Shown in pieces: positions 56,344 through 64,000 of a DNA stretch of 64,000 nucleotides. Origin of the DNA: Mesorhizobium sp. LHD-90 (lineage in GTDB: Bacteria; Pseudomonadota; Alphaproteobacteria; Rhizobiales; Rhizobiaceae). The notes under the pieces are model-generated. The model was not told where the DNA came from, did not search any database, and worked only from the letters and a program-made list of their open reading frames with translations. Location of the stretch: contig NZ_JAVFVV010000008.1 in the NCBI RefSeq assembly GCF_030929505.1, positions 186,001-250,000 of the forward strand. Reading direction: 5' to 3'. Made by a program: the position numbers and the translations under genes. The first letter of the stretch is position 1; every line of letters starts with the position of its first letter.

Positions 56344-57276
56344 TCAAAGGGCCGCCAGCGCGGCCTCGACATCCGCAGGCGTTCCAACATTGGCGGTTGC
56401 AATGTCGCGGTTGATGCGGCGCGCCAGGCCCGACAGAACCTTTCCCGCGCCGACCTCGTAGAGCGTGGTCACGCCGTTGGCGCCGAACCATTCGATCGTC
56501 TCGCGCCAGCGCACGCGGCCGGTGACCTGCTCGACAAGGCGCGCGGCGATCTCGTCTGGGTCGGCGAGCGGCCGGACCACGACATTGGCGACGACCGGCA
56601 CGGCAGGCGCCTTCTTCGCGACCTTTGCCAGCGCCTCGCGCATCGCCTCGGCGGCGGGCGCCATCAAGGCCGAATGGAAGGGCGCGGAGACCGGAAGCAT
56701 GATGGCGCGCTTGGCGCCCTTCTCGGTGCAGAGCTTTGCAGCGTTTTCGACCGCCGCCTTGCCGCCGGAGATCACCAGTTGCCCGCCGCCATTGTCGTTG
56801 GCGATCTGCACGCCCGGTCCGGCCTCGGCGCAGGCAGCCTCGACGTCGCCCTGCTCGAGACCGAGGATCGCTGCCATGGCGCCCTCGCCCACCGGCACCG
56901 CCGCCTGCATGGCGTTGCCGCGGATGCGCAGCAGACGCGCCGTGTCGGCGATCGAGAAGGTCCCGGCCGCGGCCAGCGCCGAATATTCGCCGAGCGAGTG
57001 ACCGGCCACGTAGGACACCTTGTCCTTCAGGGAGAAACCCCGCGACTCCAGCGCGCACAGCGCCGCCAGCGACACCGCCATCAGCGCCGGCTGGGCGTTG
57101 GCGGTGAGCGTCAGGATCTCTTCCGGCCCCTCCCAGATCGTTTTCGACAGCTTTTCGCCGAGCGCCTCGTCGACTTCGTCGAAGACGGCCCTGGCCGCCG
57201 GAAAGGCGTCGGCGAGTTCCTTGCCCATGCCCACGGCCTGGCTTCCCTGTCCCGGAAAGGTGAACGCGATGGTCAT
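56344..57276 (-). CDS. fabD: Malonyl CoA-acyl carrier protein transacylase
   Basis: Transfers malonyl groups from CoA to ACP. It has 310 residues. It begins TIAFTFPGQGSQAVGMGKEL, carries the nucleophile in GHSLGEYSAL (Ser94) and has the histidine in SAPFHSALM near residue 205. It heads the fabD-fabG-acpP-fabF-mltG series on the minus strand. A 178-base gap separates it from the divergent LtaS/OpgB-like gene and must hold the promoter for the fab operon. Confidence 0.97.
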   Translation of the reverse strand: MTIAFTFPGQGSQAVGMGKELADAFPAARAVFDEVDEALGEKLSKTIWEGPEEILTLTANAQPALMAVSLAALCALESRGFSLKDKVSYVAGHSLGEYSALAAAGTFSIADTARLLRIRGNAMQAAVPVGEGAMAAILGLEQGDVEAACAEAGPGVQIANDNGGGQLVISGGKAAVENAAKLCTEKGAKRAIMLPVSAPFHSALMAPAAEAMREALAKVAKKAPAVPVVANVVVRPLADPDEIAARLVEQVTGRVRWRETIEWFGANGVTTLYEVGAGKVLSGLARRINRDIATANVGTPADVEAALAAL

Positions 57277-57454
57277 CTCTGCCAGCCCTTGTTTCGGTTC
57301 GTTTGCGTGCCGTGTGGCGCGACGCCGCGAACGGAGTCAAGGACTATCGGTCGCATCCCCGCAATTCAATTTCCTACGCCGGCATTCAAATCCTTCCTGA
57401 ATTTCGCCACAGGGTCTGGATTTTTATGACAAGGGAATGACATTACCGTGAAGG

Positions 57455-59431
57455 ATGCGTGACAGGCGTCCGGCATCGAGTGCAGGGAAGCGCGCCTTGG
57501 GTTTTCGGACGCGGAGTTTACAGCCGCCACAGCGGCAACCGGGATCGGCGGGCGGCCAAGCTCGAGAGAGGCGCTGGACGACCTTGCGCGTCTTCGGTTC
57601 GATCGTGATTACGCTGGTGCTGGCGACGCTGCTGGTGTTCAGCGTCGAACTGGTTGCGCGCGGCTCGTTTGAGCAGACGCTGCAATTCTTCCAACAGCCG
57701 TTGCGGCCAGGCTGGACAACCGTGGTGTTGTTCGCGCTGCTGATCGTGTTCTTCGACGCGGTGCTCGGCAGGCCCTACCACGCCCTGTTCCTGATCGCCC
57801 CGGTGACCCTGGGGCTGGCCTTCGTCGGACACCAGAAGGCGTTCTATCTCGGTGATCCGCTCTACCCGGCCGATTTCCTCTATGCGCGGCAGATCGTCGA
57901 ACTGATGCCGCTGCTGGTGCGCCAGCGTCCGTTCGCGGCGATCGGCTTCACGGTCGTCGGCATTGCCGCGGTCGCCGCGCTGGTGATGGCATGGCGCTAC
58001 CGCTGCCGGCGCGCGCCGAAACTGTCGGTCCGGGCGCGCGCCTCGCGGCTGGTCGTGGCGCTGCCGGCGCTGCTGTTTTTCGGTTCGATCATGGACTACG
58101 CGACCTTCTCCTGGGCGCGCGACCGGTTGCAGATCTCGCCGGTGATGTGGGACCAGAAGGAGAACTACAACAGCAACGGGTTTGCCATCGCCTTCGCGCT
58201 CAACGTGCCGATGGCCAAGGTGACCGCGCCGAAGGGTTATTCGGAAGAAGCCATCGAGGCTTTTGCCGGAAAACCGCTGGCGCCGGTGTCGGTGCCCGCG
58301 GACAGGCCCGACATCATCATGGTGATGAGCGAATCCTTCTGGGATCCGACGCGGCTGCCGAAGACGACGATCACGCCCGACCCGATCCCGACGGTGCGCG
58401 CCATGCAGTCGGGCCACATGCTGTCGCCGGAATTCGGCGGCATGACCGCCAATGTCGAGTTCGAGGCGCTGACCGGCTTCTCCAACGCCTTCCTGCCCTA
58501 TGGCAGCATCCCCTATCAGCAATATGTGCGCGCGCCGGTTCCGTCGCTCGCGCGGTTCCTGAAGAGCGAAGGCTACGACACCCGCGCCTTCCACCCTTAT
58601 GCCGGCTGGTTCTGGAACCGGGCGACGGTCTACCGTGATTTCGGCTTCGACCGTTTCATGTCGGAGGAGACGCTGCCGGTGCTGGAAAAGCGCGGGCCGC
58701 TCGCCGCCGACACCGCTTTCATCGACGAGATCATCAAGAATGCGGAGCGGGCAAGCCAGCCGTTCTTCTATTTCGCGGTGACCTTGCAGGGGCACGGGCC
58801 CTATGAGCCGAACCGCTATCCGGATTCGACGCTCGTCGTGAAGGGCCCGATCAGCGAGGCGTCAAATAGCGCGCTGAAAACCTTTGCCACCGGCGCCGCG
58901 GATGCAGACCGCAGCCTAGCCACACTGATCGACTGGGCCAAGAAGCGCGAGCGGCACACGATCATCGCCTTCTTCGGCGACCATTTGCCGCCGCTCGGGC
59001 CGGTCTACACCGAGACGGGATTCATGAAGGACGTGGTGGCCGATCGCAACGCGCCGGCCGAAACGCTTGCCGCCGAGCACGAGACGCCGCTGGTCGTGTG
59101 GTCGAACCGCGTCGGTGCGGTGAGGGCCGTCGGCTCGGTCAGCCCGGCGTTCCTGCCGTATTATCTGATGCGCACCGGCGGCTTCAGCCACCCATACTAC
59201 ACTGGCTTCCTCGGCATGGTGCGCGACCGTTTTGCGGCGATCGACCGCAATATGCTGGTGAGCAGCAACGGCACGCCGACGCAGAACTGGTCGCGGGCCG
59301 AGGAGGTCGATGCGACGATCCGCGATTTCCGCTATCTCCAGTACGATCTGATGTTCGGAAAGCGCTTCGGTGAGGCCGCGCTGTTCCCGGAGTCGCAAGA
59401 CCGGCCGAAAATCCTGCCGCCGCCGGTCTGA
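57455..59431 (+). CDS. LtaS/OpgB-type alkaline phosphatase superfamily membrane protein
   Basis: A 658-residue inner membrane protein with five hydrophobic segments (about 44-66, 86-104, 108-126, 163-185 and 200-215) and a large extracytoplasmic sulfatase-fold domain from about residue 285. The metal-site glutamate is in MVMSESFWDP (near 293), the nucleophile is Thr331 in GGMTANVEFEALTGFSN, and AFFGDHLPPLG is near 508. These match phosphoglycerol transferases such as LtaS and OpgB. In this Gram-negative context addition of phosphoglycerol to periplasmic glucans is the likeliest role. It is divergent from fabD, and the start is not fully certain. Confidence 0.87.
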   Translation: MRDRRPASSAGKRALGFRTRSLQPPQRQPGSAGGQARERRWTTLRVFGSIVITLVLATLLVFSVELVARGSFEQTLQFFQQPLRPGWTTVVLFALLIVFFDAVLGRPYHALFLIAPVTLGLAFVGHQKAFYLGDPLYPADFLYARQIVELMPLLVRQRPFAAIGFTVVGIAAVAALVMAWRYRCRRAPKLSVRARASRLVVALPALLFFGSIMDYATFSWARDRLQISPVMWDQKENYNSNGFAIAFALNVPMAKVTAPKGYSEEAIEAFAGKPLAPVSVPADRPDIIMVMSESFWDPTRLPKTTITPDPIPTVRAMQSGHMLSPEFGGMTANVEFEALTGFSNAFLPYGSIPYQQYVRAPVPSLARFLKSEGYDTRAFHPYAGWFWNRATVYRDFGFDRFMSEETLPVLEKRGPLAADTAFIDEIIKNAERASQPFFYFAVTLQGHGPYEPNRYPDSTLVVKGPISEASNSALKTFATGAADADRSLATLIDWAKKRERHTIIAFFGDHLPPLGPVYTETGFMKDVVADRNAPAETLAAEHETPLVVWSNRVGAVRAVGSVSPAFLPYYLMRTGGFSHPYYTGFLGMVRDRFAAIDRNMLVSSNGTPTQNWSRAEEVDATIRDFRYLQYDLMFGKRFGEAALFPESQDRPKILPPPV

Positions 59432-59441
59432 GGGCTGGCCG

Positions 59442-61007
59442 TCAGCCGGTGAACTGCAGTTTGGCGATGATGCTGGCGATGTTGCCAAAAATAGCCTTCA
59501 GCTTGGTGGGGTCGTTGGTGCCGAAATAGTACTCAGGCTTGGACGCGCAGTCTCCGTACAGCTTACGATTGGCGGCAGAATCGGCGCCAAGCAGGATTGT
59601 GAATATCTGCACGTTTTGTTTCTTAAGTTCCGTGCACATGGTGGACGTCCACGTGTTGACTTGGGTTACTGCCCTGCCCTTGTCCGTCGTGAGCATACGG
59701 TTGTCGGCCAGGAAACCGTAGGAGCCGTAGTCGGATTTATTGAGCGTCGTATCGTTCGCGCCAAAAACCTCATTCGTTCCGTCTGTGAAGACAACGACCC
59801 ACTTGCTGACGTGCACATCATCGAATGGCTGGCCCTGCGTGTAGGGCTCACCAGGCGACAGGACGCGCCATCCCCAGGCCAGGCCCTCGGAGACGTTGGT
59901 GCCGGAACCGTTCCAGTAGGTCATCTTGCCGATCTGCGTCTTCAGCGAATCGAGATCCTCGGTCAGCGGCGCGATCGGTGTCGCGCAGGCACGGTTCGGA
60001 CCATTCGTGAGCGGTGGCGTGGCCACGATGTTTTTCAATGTCGTCCCGTTGTACTTCGCCGCATTCCTCTGCTCCTTGACCTGCTTGGCCAGATCCTCGC
60101 TATTCGGCTTATTCGTCTTTGGCGCGGCATCGGCAAGGTAAGAATTGTTGAACGCAGACGCGTCGTTGCCGGGGGCGGTCTTGTCACCGGGCTCGTCGGG
60201 CGCGAAATAGGGTACGAACAACGTCTCCGGCTTCGTCTTGTCCGGAGCCGTGTCGTCGAGATTGTACGGGGCTGGCCGCGCCTCGACACAACCTTTCCAT
60301 TCCACATTGAGCCGGTTGAACATGGCCAGTTGGTCGGGCCGCTTCCCGTCGACCGGATCGAAATGGACGCCGTTCAGCGAGTTCCCGCCGTTCTTGTCAA
60401 TCCAATCTTCCTTGTAGTTTTCACCCTTGATGTTGACGGCGGTGACGAACGGCACGAGCGCGGCTCGCACCTTGCGTCCTGACACACCGCTGCCCTGCAT
60501 GCCCTTCAGCGTGTCGACCAGGCTGCTGGCTGCATCGCGCAGCGATTTCATGCGGGCCTCGCCCATCGACCCGGTGTTGTCGAGCACCAGCGCCACCTCG
60601 ACGTTCTTGCGCGATTCGAAAGCGACAGCCGTCACCTTGATCAGCGGATCGACCTTGAAGAACGGCATGAAATTGAGGTCGACATGCGATTGCGCGGTGG
60701 CCACGTTGCGGATGTCCACCAGTGTCTCGTTGACAGTGATGGTCGCGGTCGGATCGCGCAGCAGATTCTTGCCGGCGACGTTGGACGCGAAGAAGCGGTC
60801 GAACGTGTCCGTGCGCGAGACGTCGGTGGCGCCGATCCGCGACGCGGCCATGACCGCCGCGTCGAGCGACGCCTGGAGATCCGATTTCGCCGACATCATG
60901 TTGGTGACGTCGATGGCAAATCCCACGGCGAACAGCACTGCTGGAGAAGCCAGCGCCAGCGTCATGGCAAAATTGCCGGACGTCGACCGCAGGAACCGCT
61001 TGAACAT
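59442..61007 (-). CDS. TadG-like pilus assembly protein with VWA domain
   Basis: A 521-residue protein. The N-terminal part (FKRFLRSTSGNFAMTLALAS) is the TadE/TadG-like pilin-type leader helix, and the residues after it (about 33-60) form a helical stalk. A von Willebrand A domain starts at about 137, with a MIDAS-like D-x-T-x-S (VLDNTGSMG, near 142). A long insertion of low complexity lies near 240-340. In other bacteria TadG supports Flp-type pili; no other tad genes lie in this window. It ends 10 bases from the convergent LtaS-like gene. Confidence 0.88.
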   Translation of the reverse strand: MFKRFLRSTSGNFAMTLALASPAVLFAVGFAIDVTNMMSAKSDLQASLDAAVMAASRIGATDVSRTDTFDRFFASNVAGKNLLRDPTATITVNETLVDIRNVATAQSHVDLNFMPFFKVDPLIKVTAVAFESRKNVEVALVLDNTGSMGEARMKSLRDAASSLVDTLKGMQGSGVSGRKVRAALVPFVTAVNIKGENYKEDWIDKNGGNSLNGVHFDPVDGKRPDQLAMFNRLNVEWKGCVEARPAPYNLDDTAPDKTKPETLFVPYFAPDEPGDKTAPGNDASAFNNSYLADAAPKTNKPNSEDLAKQVKEQRNAAKYNGTTLKNIVATPPLTNGPNRACATPIAPLTEDLDSLKTQIGKMTYWNGSGTNVSEGLAWGWRVLSPGEPYTQGQPFDDVHVSKWVVVFTDGTNEVFGANDTTLNKSDYGSYGFLADNRMLTTDKGRAVTQVNTWTSTMCTELKKQNVQIFTILLGADSAANRKLYGDCASKPEYYFGTNDPTKLKAIFGNIASIIAKLQFTG

Positions 61008-61487
61008 TTTTTTGTCACCCCACCAGATTGCCCGGTGAGATTGCGGCCGGCGTCATGAAATTTCGGTTGAACCTGGCCGCCGCCGGCGGCCATTTCGACA
61101 CAGGCTTAATGCCGCGTTGCAGTCCGTCAGGAAATTTTCATGATGCCGTCCGGTGCTCCTCGAGCCACGCTGCCGGTCGGACAACTCATCTAGTTCGGAC
61201 AACTCACGTGCTTACGACATTCATGGTGGCCGATCTTGCGTCGCCGGCCAAATGCTGTATAGAGCGCGCTTCTGCCGGTCCCGGCTGGGGGCTGAACGGA
61301 GGGCCGGAGGTTTGAAAAAATCTCCGCTCGAAGGCAAACCGCCTTCAGCCTCCCGTGTCTCCGCTCTCCGACCGTCCATGCTCCTTTCTTCTCCTGAGGC
61401 GGCCGCCAGGCCCTCGACGGATCAGACAGGTTGCAGAGGCTTAGCCGCCGGTGCCGGGCAGAGTGTTGAAGAAAGGCGAAAAGCACA
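61008..61487. other. Divergent region and long leader of the rpsF operon
   Basis: A 480-base region between the TadG-like gene (-) and rpsF (+). No gene is seen. It holds a promoter-like pair at 61236-61263, after which a leader of about 215 bases precedes rpsF. In that leader AAGGC, AAACC, GCCTT makes a small hairpin near 61335, and TAGCCGCCGGTGCCGGGCAG (61442-61461) contains the CCG elements that S6:S18 binding sites use. A feedback site is possible but was not folded properly. Confidence 0.45.
61236..61263 (+). promoter_or_regulatory. Probable housekeeping promoter of rpsF-rpsR
   Basis: TTGCGT (61236-61241), a 16-base spacer, TATAGA (61258-61263), with a C before the -35 as in the alphaproteobacterial consensus. 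It would start the rpsF transcript near 61270, more than 200 bases before the gene. Confidence 0.55.
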
Positions 61488-62003
61488 ATGGCTCTCTACG
61501 AACATGTGTTTCTTGCCCGGCAGGACCTCTCGCAGCAGCAGGTCGATGCGCTTGTGGAACACTACAAGGGCATCATCTCCGCGAACGGAGGCACCGTCGG
61601 CCGGGTCGAGAACTGGGGACTGAAGTCCCTCACCTACCGGATCAAGAAGAACCGGAAGGCCTACTATACGCTGATGGACCTGACCTGCCCGCCGGCTGCG
61701 CTCAACGAACTCGAGCGCCAGCAGGGCCTGTCGGAAGACATCCTGCGCTTCCTGACGATCAAGGTCGAGAAGCACGAGGAAGGCCAGTCGGCCATGCTGC
61801 AGAAGCGCGAAGAGCGCAGCGAACGCGGCGGCTTCGGCGATCGCGACCGTGGGCCGCGCAGCTTCGGCGACCGTGACCGCGGTGACCGCGGCCCGCGCTC
61901 CTTCGGCGACCGCGAAGGCGGCGACCGTGGCCCGCGCAGCTTCGGCGACCGCGAGGACCGTCCTCGCCGTCCGCGTGAAACCGTTGAAGGAGGTGCCGCA
62001 TAA
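61488..62003 (+). CDS. rpsF: 30S ribosomal protein S6 with an extended repeat tail
   Basis: bS6 binds S18 and the central domain of 16S rRNA. The protein has 171 residues; the conserved part ends near 110, and most bS6 proteins are about 95-135. Starts [20 protein letters not shown]. The tail has three copies of GPRSFGDR at 122-129, 135-142 and 148-155, exactly 13 residues apart, in a basic and acidic low-complexity region. AAAGGCGAAAAGCACA precedes the ATG. Its stop overlaps the rpsR start by one base (TAATG). Confidence 0.97.
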   Translation: MALYEHVFLARQDLSQQQVDALVEHYKGIISANGGTVGRVENWGLKSLTYRIKKNRKAYYTLMDLTCPPAALNELERQQGLSEDILRFLTIKVEKHEEGQSAMLQKREERSERGGFGDRDRGPRSFGDRDRGDRGPRSFGDREGGDRGPRSFGDREDRPRRPRETVEGGAA

Positions 62004-62251
62004 TGGTCGACATCAATCAGATCCCGACCCGGCGCCCGTTCCACCGCCGTCGCAAGACCTGCCCGTTCTCGGGCGCCAACGCGCCGAAGATCGACTACAA
62101 GGACGTGCGCCTGCTGCAGCGCTACATTTCCGAGCGCGGCAAGATCGTGCCGTCGCGCATCACCGCCGTCAGCCAGAAGAAGCAACGCGAGCTCGCCCAG
62201 GCGATCAAGCGCGCCCGCTTCCTCGGCCTGCTGCCCTATCTGGTGCGCTAA
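62003..62251 (+). CDS. rpsR: 30S ribosomal protein S18
   Basis: bS18, 82 residues, which binds S6 in the 30S platform. It contains the conserved [20 protein letters not shown] and the basic [20 protein letters not shown] lies 6 bases before the ATG, inside the end of rpsF. It is coupled to rpsF by a one-base overlap. A strong GC hairpin follows its stop after 8 bases. Confidence 0.98.
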   Translation: MVDINQIPTRRPFHRRRKTCPFSGANAPKIDYKDVRLLQRYISERGKIVPSRITAVSQKKQRELAQAIKRARFLGLLPYLVR

Positions 62252-62259
62252 CTGTCTTC

Positions 62260-62284
62260 GGGAGCCGGCTGCTTGCCGGCTCCC
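62260..62284 (+). terminator. GC-rich hairpin between rpsR and rplI
   Basis: GGGAGCCGGC (62260-62269), loop TGCTT, GCCGGCTCCC: perfect 10-base arms. There is no T-run, so it is more likely an RNA processing or partial termination site that lowers rplI expression than a full terminator. Confidence 0.5.
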
Positions 62285-62451
62285 GGCTCTCCGCGACGGG
62301 CGCGGAGGGTTTTTCTGAAATCCCGAGTTGGGGCCAAAACCCCTAACTGCCGATACGGGCAGGACAGCGAACCGACGACCGACCTGTCAGACGCATCCTG
62401 TTCCGTTCCCCGAATTCCGCCGCCGCAAGCGGCCATTGAAGGAACAGAGAC

Positions 62452-63027
62452 ATGCAAGTCATTCTTCTCGAACGTATTTCCCGCCTCGGCCAGATGGGTG
62501 ACACCGTCAAGGTCAAGGACGGCTTTGCCCGCAATTTCCTGCTGCCGCAGGGCAAGGCGCTGCGCGCCAACGAAGCCAACAAGAAGAAGTTCGAGGGCCA
62601 GCGCGTCCAACTCGAGGCCCGCAACCTTGAGCGCAAGACCGAAGCCCAGCAGATCGCCGACAGGCTCGACGGCAAGAGCTTCATCACCGTGCGCTCGGCC
62701 GGCGAGACCGGCCAGCTCTACGGCTCGGTGTCGACCCGCGACATCGCCGACCTGCTGACCGCCGAGGGCTACACGGTTGCCCGCAACCAGGTCGAACTCA
62801 ACCAGCCGATCAAGACCATCGGCCTGACCAACGTGGCGATCGCGCTCCATCCGGAAGTCGAGGTCACGGTGACGCTGAACATCGCCCGCTCGACCGAAGA
62901 AGCGGAGCGCCAGGCGAAGGGCGAGACGCTGACGACCGCCGAGGCGATCTACGGCGACGACATCAACGAGAACGCTCGCCCGGATAATTTCTTCGATCCG
63001 GCCGCCGAGGAAGAGACCGAAGCCTGA
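62452..63027 (+). CDS. rplI: 50S ribosomal protein L9
   Basis: bL9, 191 residues; the two RNA-binding domains are joined by a long helix. The N-terminal signature [20 protein letters not shown] and [13 protein letters not shown] is clear. The C-terminal domain follows ([20 protein letters not shown]). The tail from about 150 is acidic and longer than in E. coli (149 residues), which is usual in alphaproteobacteria. GGAACAGAGAC precedes the ATG. An intrinsic terminator follows the gene. Confidence 0.98.
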   Translation: MQVILLERISRLGQMGDTVKVKDGFARNFLLPQGKALRANEANKKKFEGQRVQLEARNLERKTEAQQIADRLDGKSFITVRSAGETGQLYGSVSTRDIADLLTAEGYTVARNQVELNQPIKTIGLTNVAIALHPEVEVTVTLNIARSTEEAERQAKGETLTTAEAIYGDDINENARPDNFFDPAAEEETEA

Positions 63028-63053
63028 TCGTCAGGCTGTATATCCCATCGACA

Positions 63054-63082
63054 AGGCCCGGGTTCCGACCCGTGCTTTTTTG
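63054..63082 (+). terminator. Intrinsic terminator after rplI
   Basis: GCCCGGGT, TCCG, ACCCGTGC then six Ts: an 8-base stem with one mismatch, a 4-base loop and a clear T-run. Confidence 0.85.
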
Positions 63083-63332
63083 TTGCCGACGCGACCGCAT
63101 GCAAGCGCTCCGTCGTCAGTGACACATGACGTGAGGACACCCAACCGAGCGCGAGGATCGACGAAAATCTCCTGACAATCGCCAAAAACGTATGAATTCC
63201 GCCGCTTTCAGCGCGACTGGCATCATTATCCATGCGGATTTTGTGCCAATCAGAACTTTTCAAGCTGCGACAAATTAAAGCAGAATAGGTCAGGCCCGCT
63301 GCCGAAGCGGCACCCGCGATTTGGGTAGGCAC
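63083..63332. other. Intergenic region between rplI and cfa
   Basis: About 250 bases with no gene. The part before the cfa gene is less GC-rich (about 63180-63290, for example CAAATTAAAGCAGAATAGG) and likely contains its promoter. No exact boxes could be fixed. Confidence 0.4.
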
Positions 63333-64000
63333 ATGAACATTCTGTTGAAGCGCATCATCGACCGGGTGGTGCGGGTCGGAAACCTCAAGGTCACCAGCCC
63401 CGGCGGCACGGTCGACAGTTTCGGCGACGGCACCGGCCCGCTGGTGCACATGCACATCAAGACGCAGCATGCGGAGCGCGCGATCACGCTGCATCCGACG
63501 CTGGCGGTCGGCGAATCCTTCATGGACGAGGAGATCGACTTCATCCATGGCGACGTGCTTCTGTTCCTGCAGACCGTCTACCAGAACATGGCGCCGATCG
63601 GCGCCAACGACGCGCTGACGCGCGCCATCGAAGGCGTGCGCGTGGCGTTTCGGCGGCTGCAGCAGGTCAACACCCATGCCCGGTCGAAACGAAACGTGCA
63701 GCGCCACTACGATCTGTCGGGCGAGATCTACAAACTCTTCCTCGACGCCGACATGCAGTATTCCTGTGCCTATTTCGAGCGTCCCGACATGACGCTGGAA
63801 GAGGCGCAGCTTGCCAAGAAGCGCCACATCGCCGCCAAGCTGAAACTCGGCGCCGGCCATTCCGTGCTCGACATCGGCTCCGGCTGGGGCGGGCTCGGCC
63901 TCTACATCGCCAGGAATTTCCAGGCCGATGTGCTCGGCGTCACGCTGTCGACCGAGCAGCATGCCGTCTCCACCGAGCGGGTGCGCGCCGAGGGTCTGGA
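63333..64000 (+). CDS. Cyclopropane-fatty-acyl-phospholipid synthase (partial, cut at window end)
   Basis: Only the first 222 codons are in the window; the frame is still open at 64000. Enzymes of this family add a methylene from SAM across the double bond of phospholipid acyl chains. The protein begins MNILLKRIIDRVVRVGNLKV. It contains the family's N-terminal part, then YDLSGEIYKLFLDADMQYSC and SAM motif I VLDIGSGWGGLGLYIA near 177-192. It ends at TLSTEQHAVSTERVRAEGLE. The usual length is near 400 residues, so about half is missing only because of the edge. Confidence 0.93.
   Translation, partial: MNILLKRIIDRVVRVGNLKVTSPGGTVDSFGDGTGPLVHMHIKTQHAERAITLHPTLAVGESFMDEEIDFIHGDVLLFLQTVYQNMAPIGANDALTRAIEGVRVAFRRLQQVNTHARSKRNVQRHYDLSGEIYKLFLDADMQYSCAYFERPDMTLEEAQLAKKRHIAAKLKLGAGHSVLDIGSGWGGLGLYIARNFQADVLGVTLSTEQHAVSTERVRAEGL

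Overview
The window is high-GC, densely coded chromosomal DNA from an alphaproteobacterium. Gene order points to the Rhizobiales, most likely the Phyllobacteriaceae near Mesorhizobium. The reasons are: the DUF2093-lpxK-waaA-DUF374-DUF4170-inositol phosphatase-PmbA cluster; lptF-lptG-lptD-surA-like-pdxA-rsmA facing gmk-yicC-mltG-fabF-acpP-fabG-fabD; groESL under a CIRCE element; and GC-rich palindromic repeats of a type I associate with Mesorhizobium. The genus is an inference from recall, not a database result. No rRNA, tRNA, CRISPR array, IS element or prophage was found.

Layout. 0.2-6.1 kb: lipid A/Kdo genes (lpxK, waaA, an acyltransferase), an inositol-phosphatase-like gene and pmbA, mostly overlapping on the minus strand. 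6.2-9.2 kb: a VOC protein, a MATE exporter and a patatin-like lipase. 9.2-19.4 kb: an active/inactive pair of M16 peptidases, rsmD, a pseudouridine synthase with very long basic disordered tails, tadA, a lipoprotein, and ileS, which carries a palindromic repeat in frame and is preceded by a possible leader-peptide attenuator. 19.9-24.9 kb: an orphan 350-aa protein, MipA/OmpV, a small SMR/EamA-like membrane protein, HdeD, ribF and a HAD phosphatase. 25.3-29.3 kb: groES-groEL with an RpoH-type promoter and CIRCE, then an orphan 562-aa membrane protein. 29.3-36.7 kb: a gap with two intrinsic terminators, a methyltransferase, fumC, DoxX, a GST, a second palindromic element, an HxlR regulator divergent from an acyl-CoA dehydrogenase-like gene, and an uncharacterised basic protein. 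36.8-41.5 kb: an RNase T2 lipoprotein with a co-transcribed secreted protein, rlmJ, a membrane protein, holC and pepA. 41.9-50.2 kb: the lptF-lptG-lptD-surA-like-pdxA-rsmA block, followed by an orphan 145-aa gene. 50.3-57.3 kb: gmk, yicC, mltG and the core fatty acid genes, split by a small secreted protein on the opposite strand. 57.4-64 kb: an LtaS/OpgB-type phosphatase-superfamily membrane enzyme, a TadG-like VWA protein, rpsF-rpsR-rplI, and the start of a cyclopropane fatty acid synthase cut by the window edge.

A large share of the genes serves the envelope: lipid A and Kdo (lpxK, waaA), LPS export (lptFGD) with a SurA-like chaperone, fatty acids (fabD/G/F, acpP, cfa), peptidoglycan (mltG) and periplasmic glycans (LtaS/OpgB-like). 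The least ordinary signals are the ileS leader, the repeat inside ileS, three orphan genes placed at the edges of conserved blocks, and two noncoding stretches with regulatory-looking hairpins.
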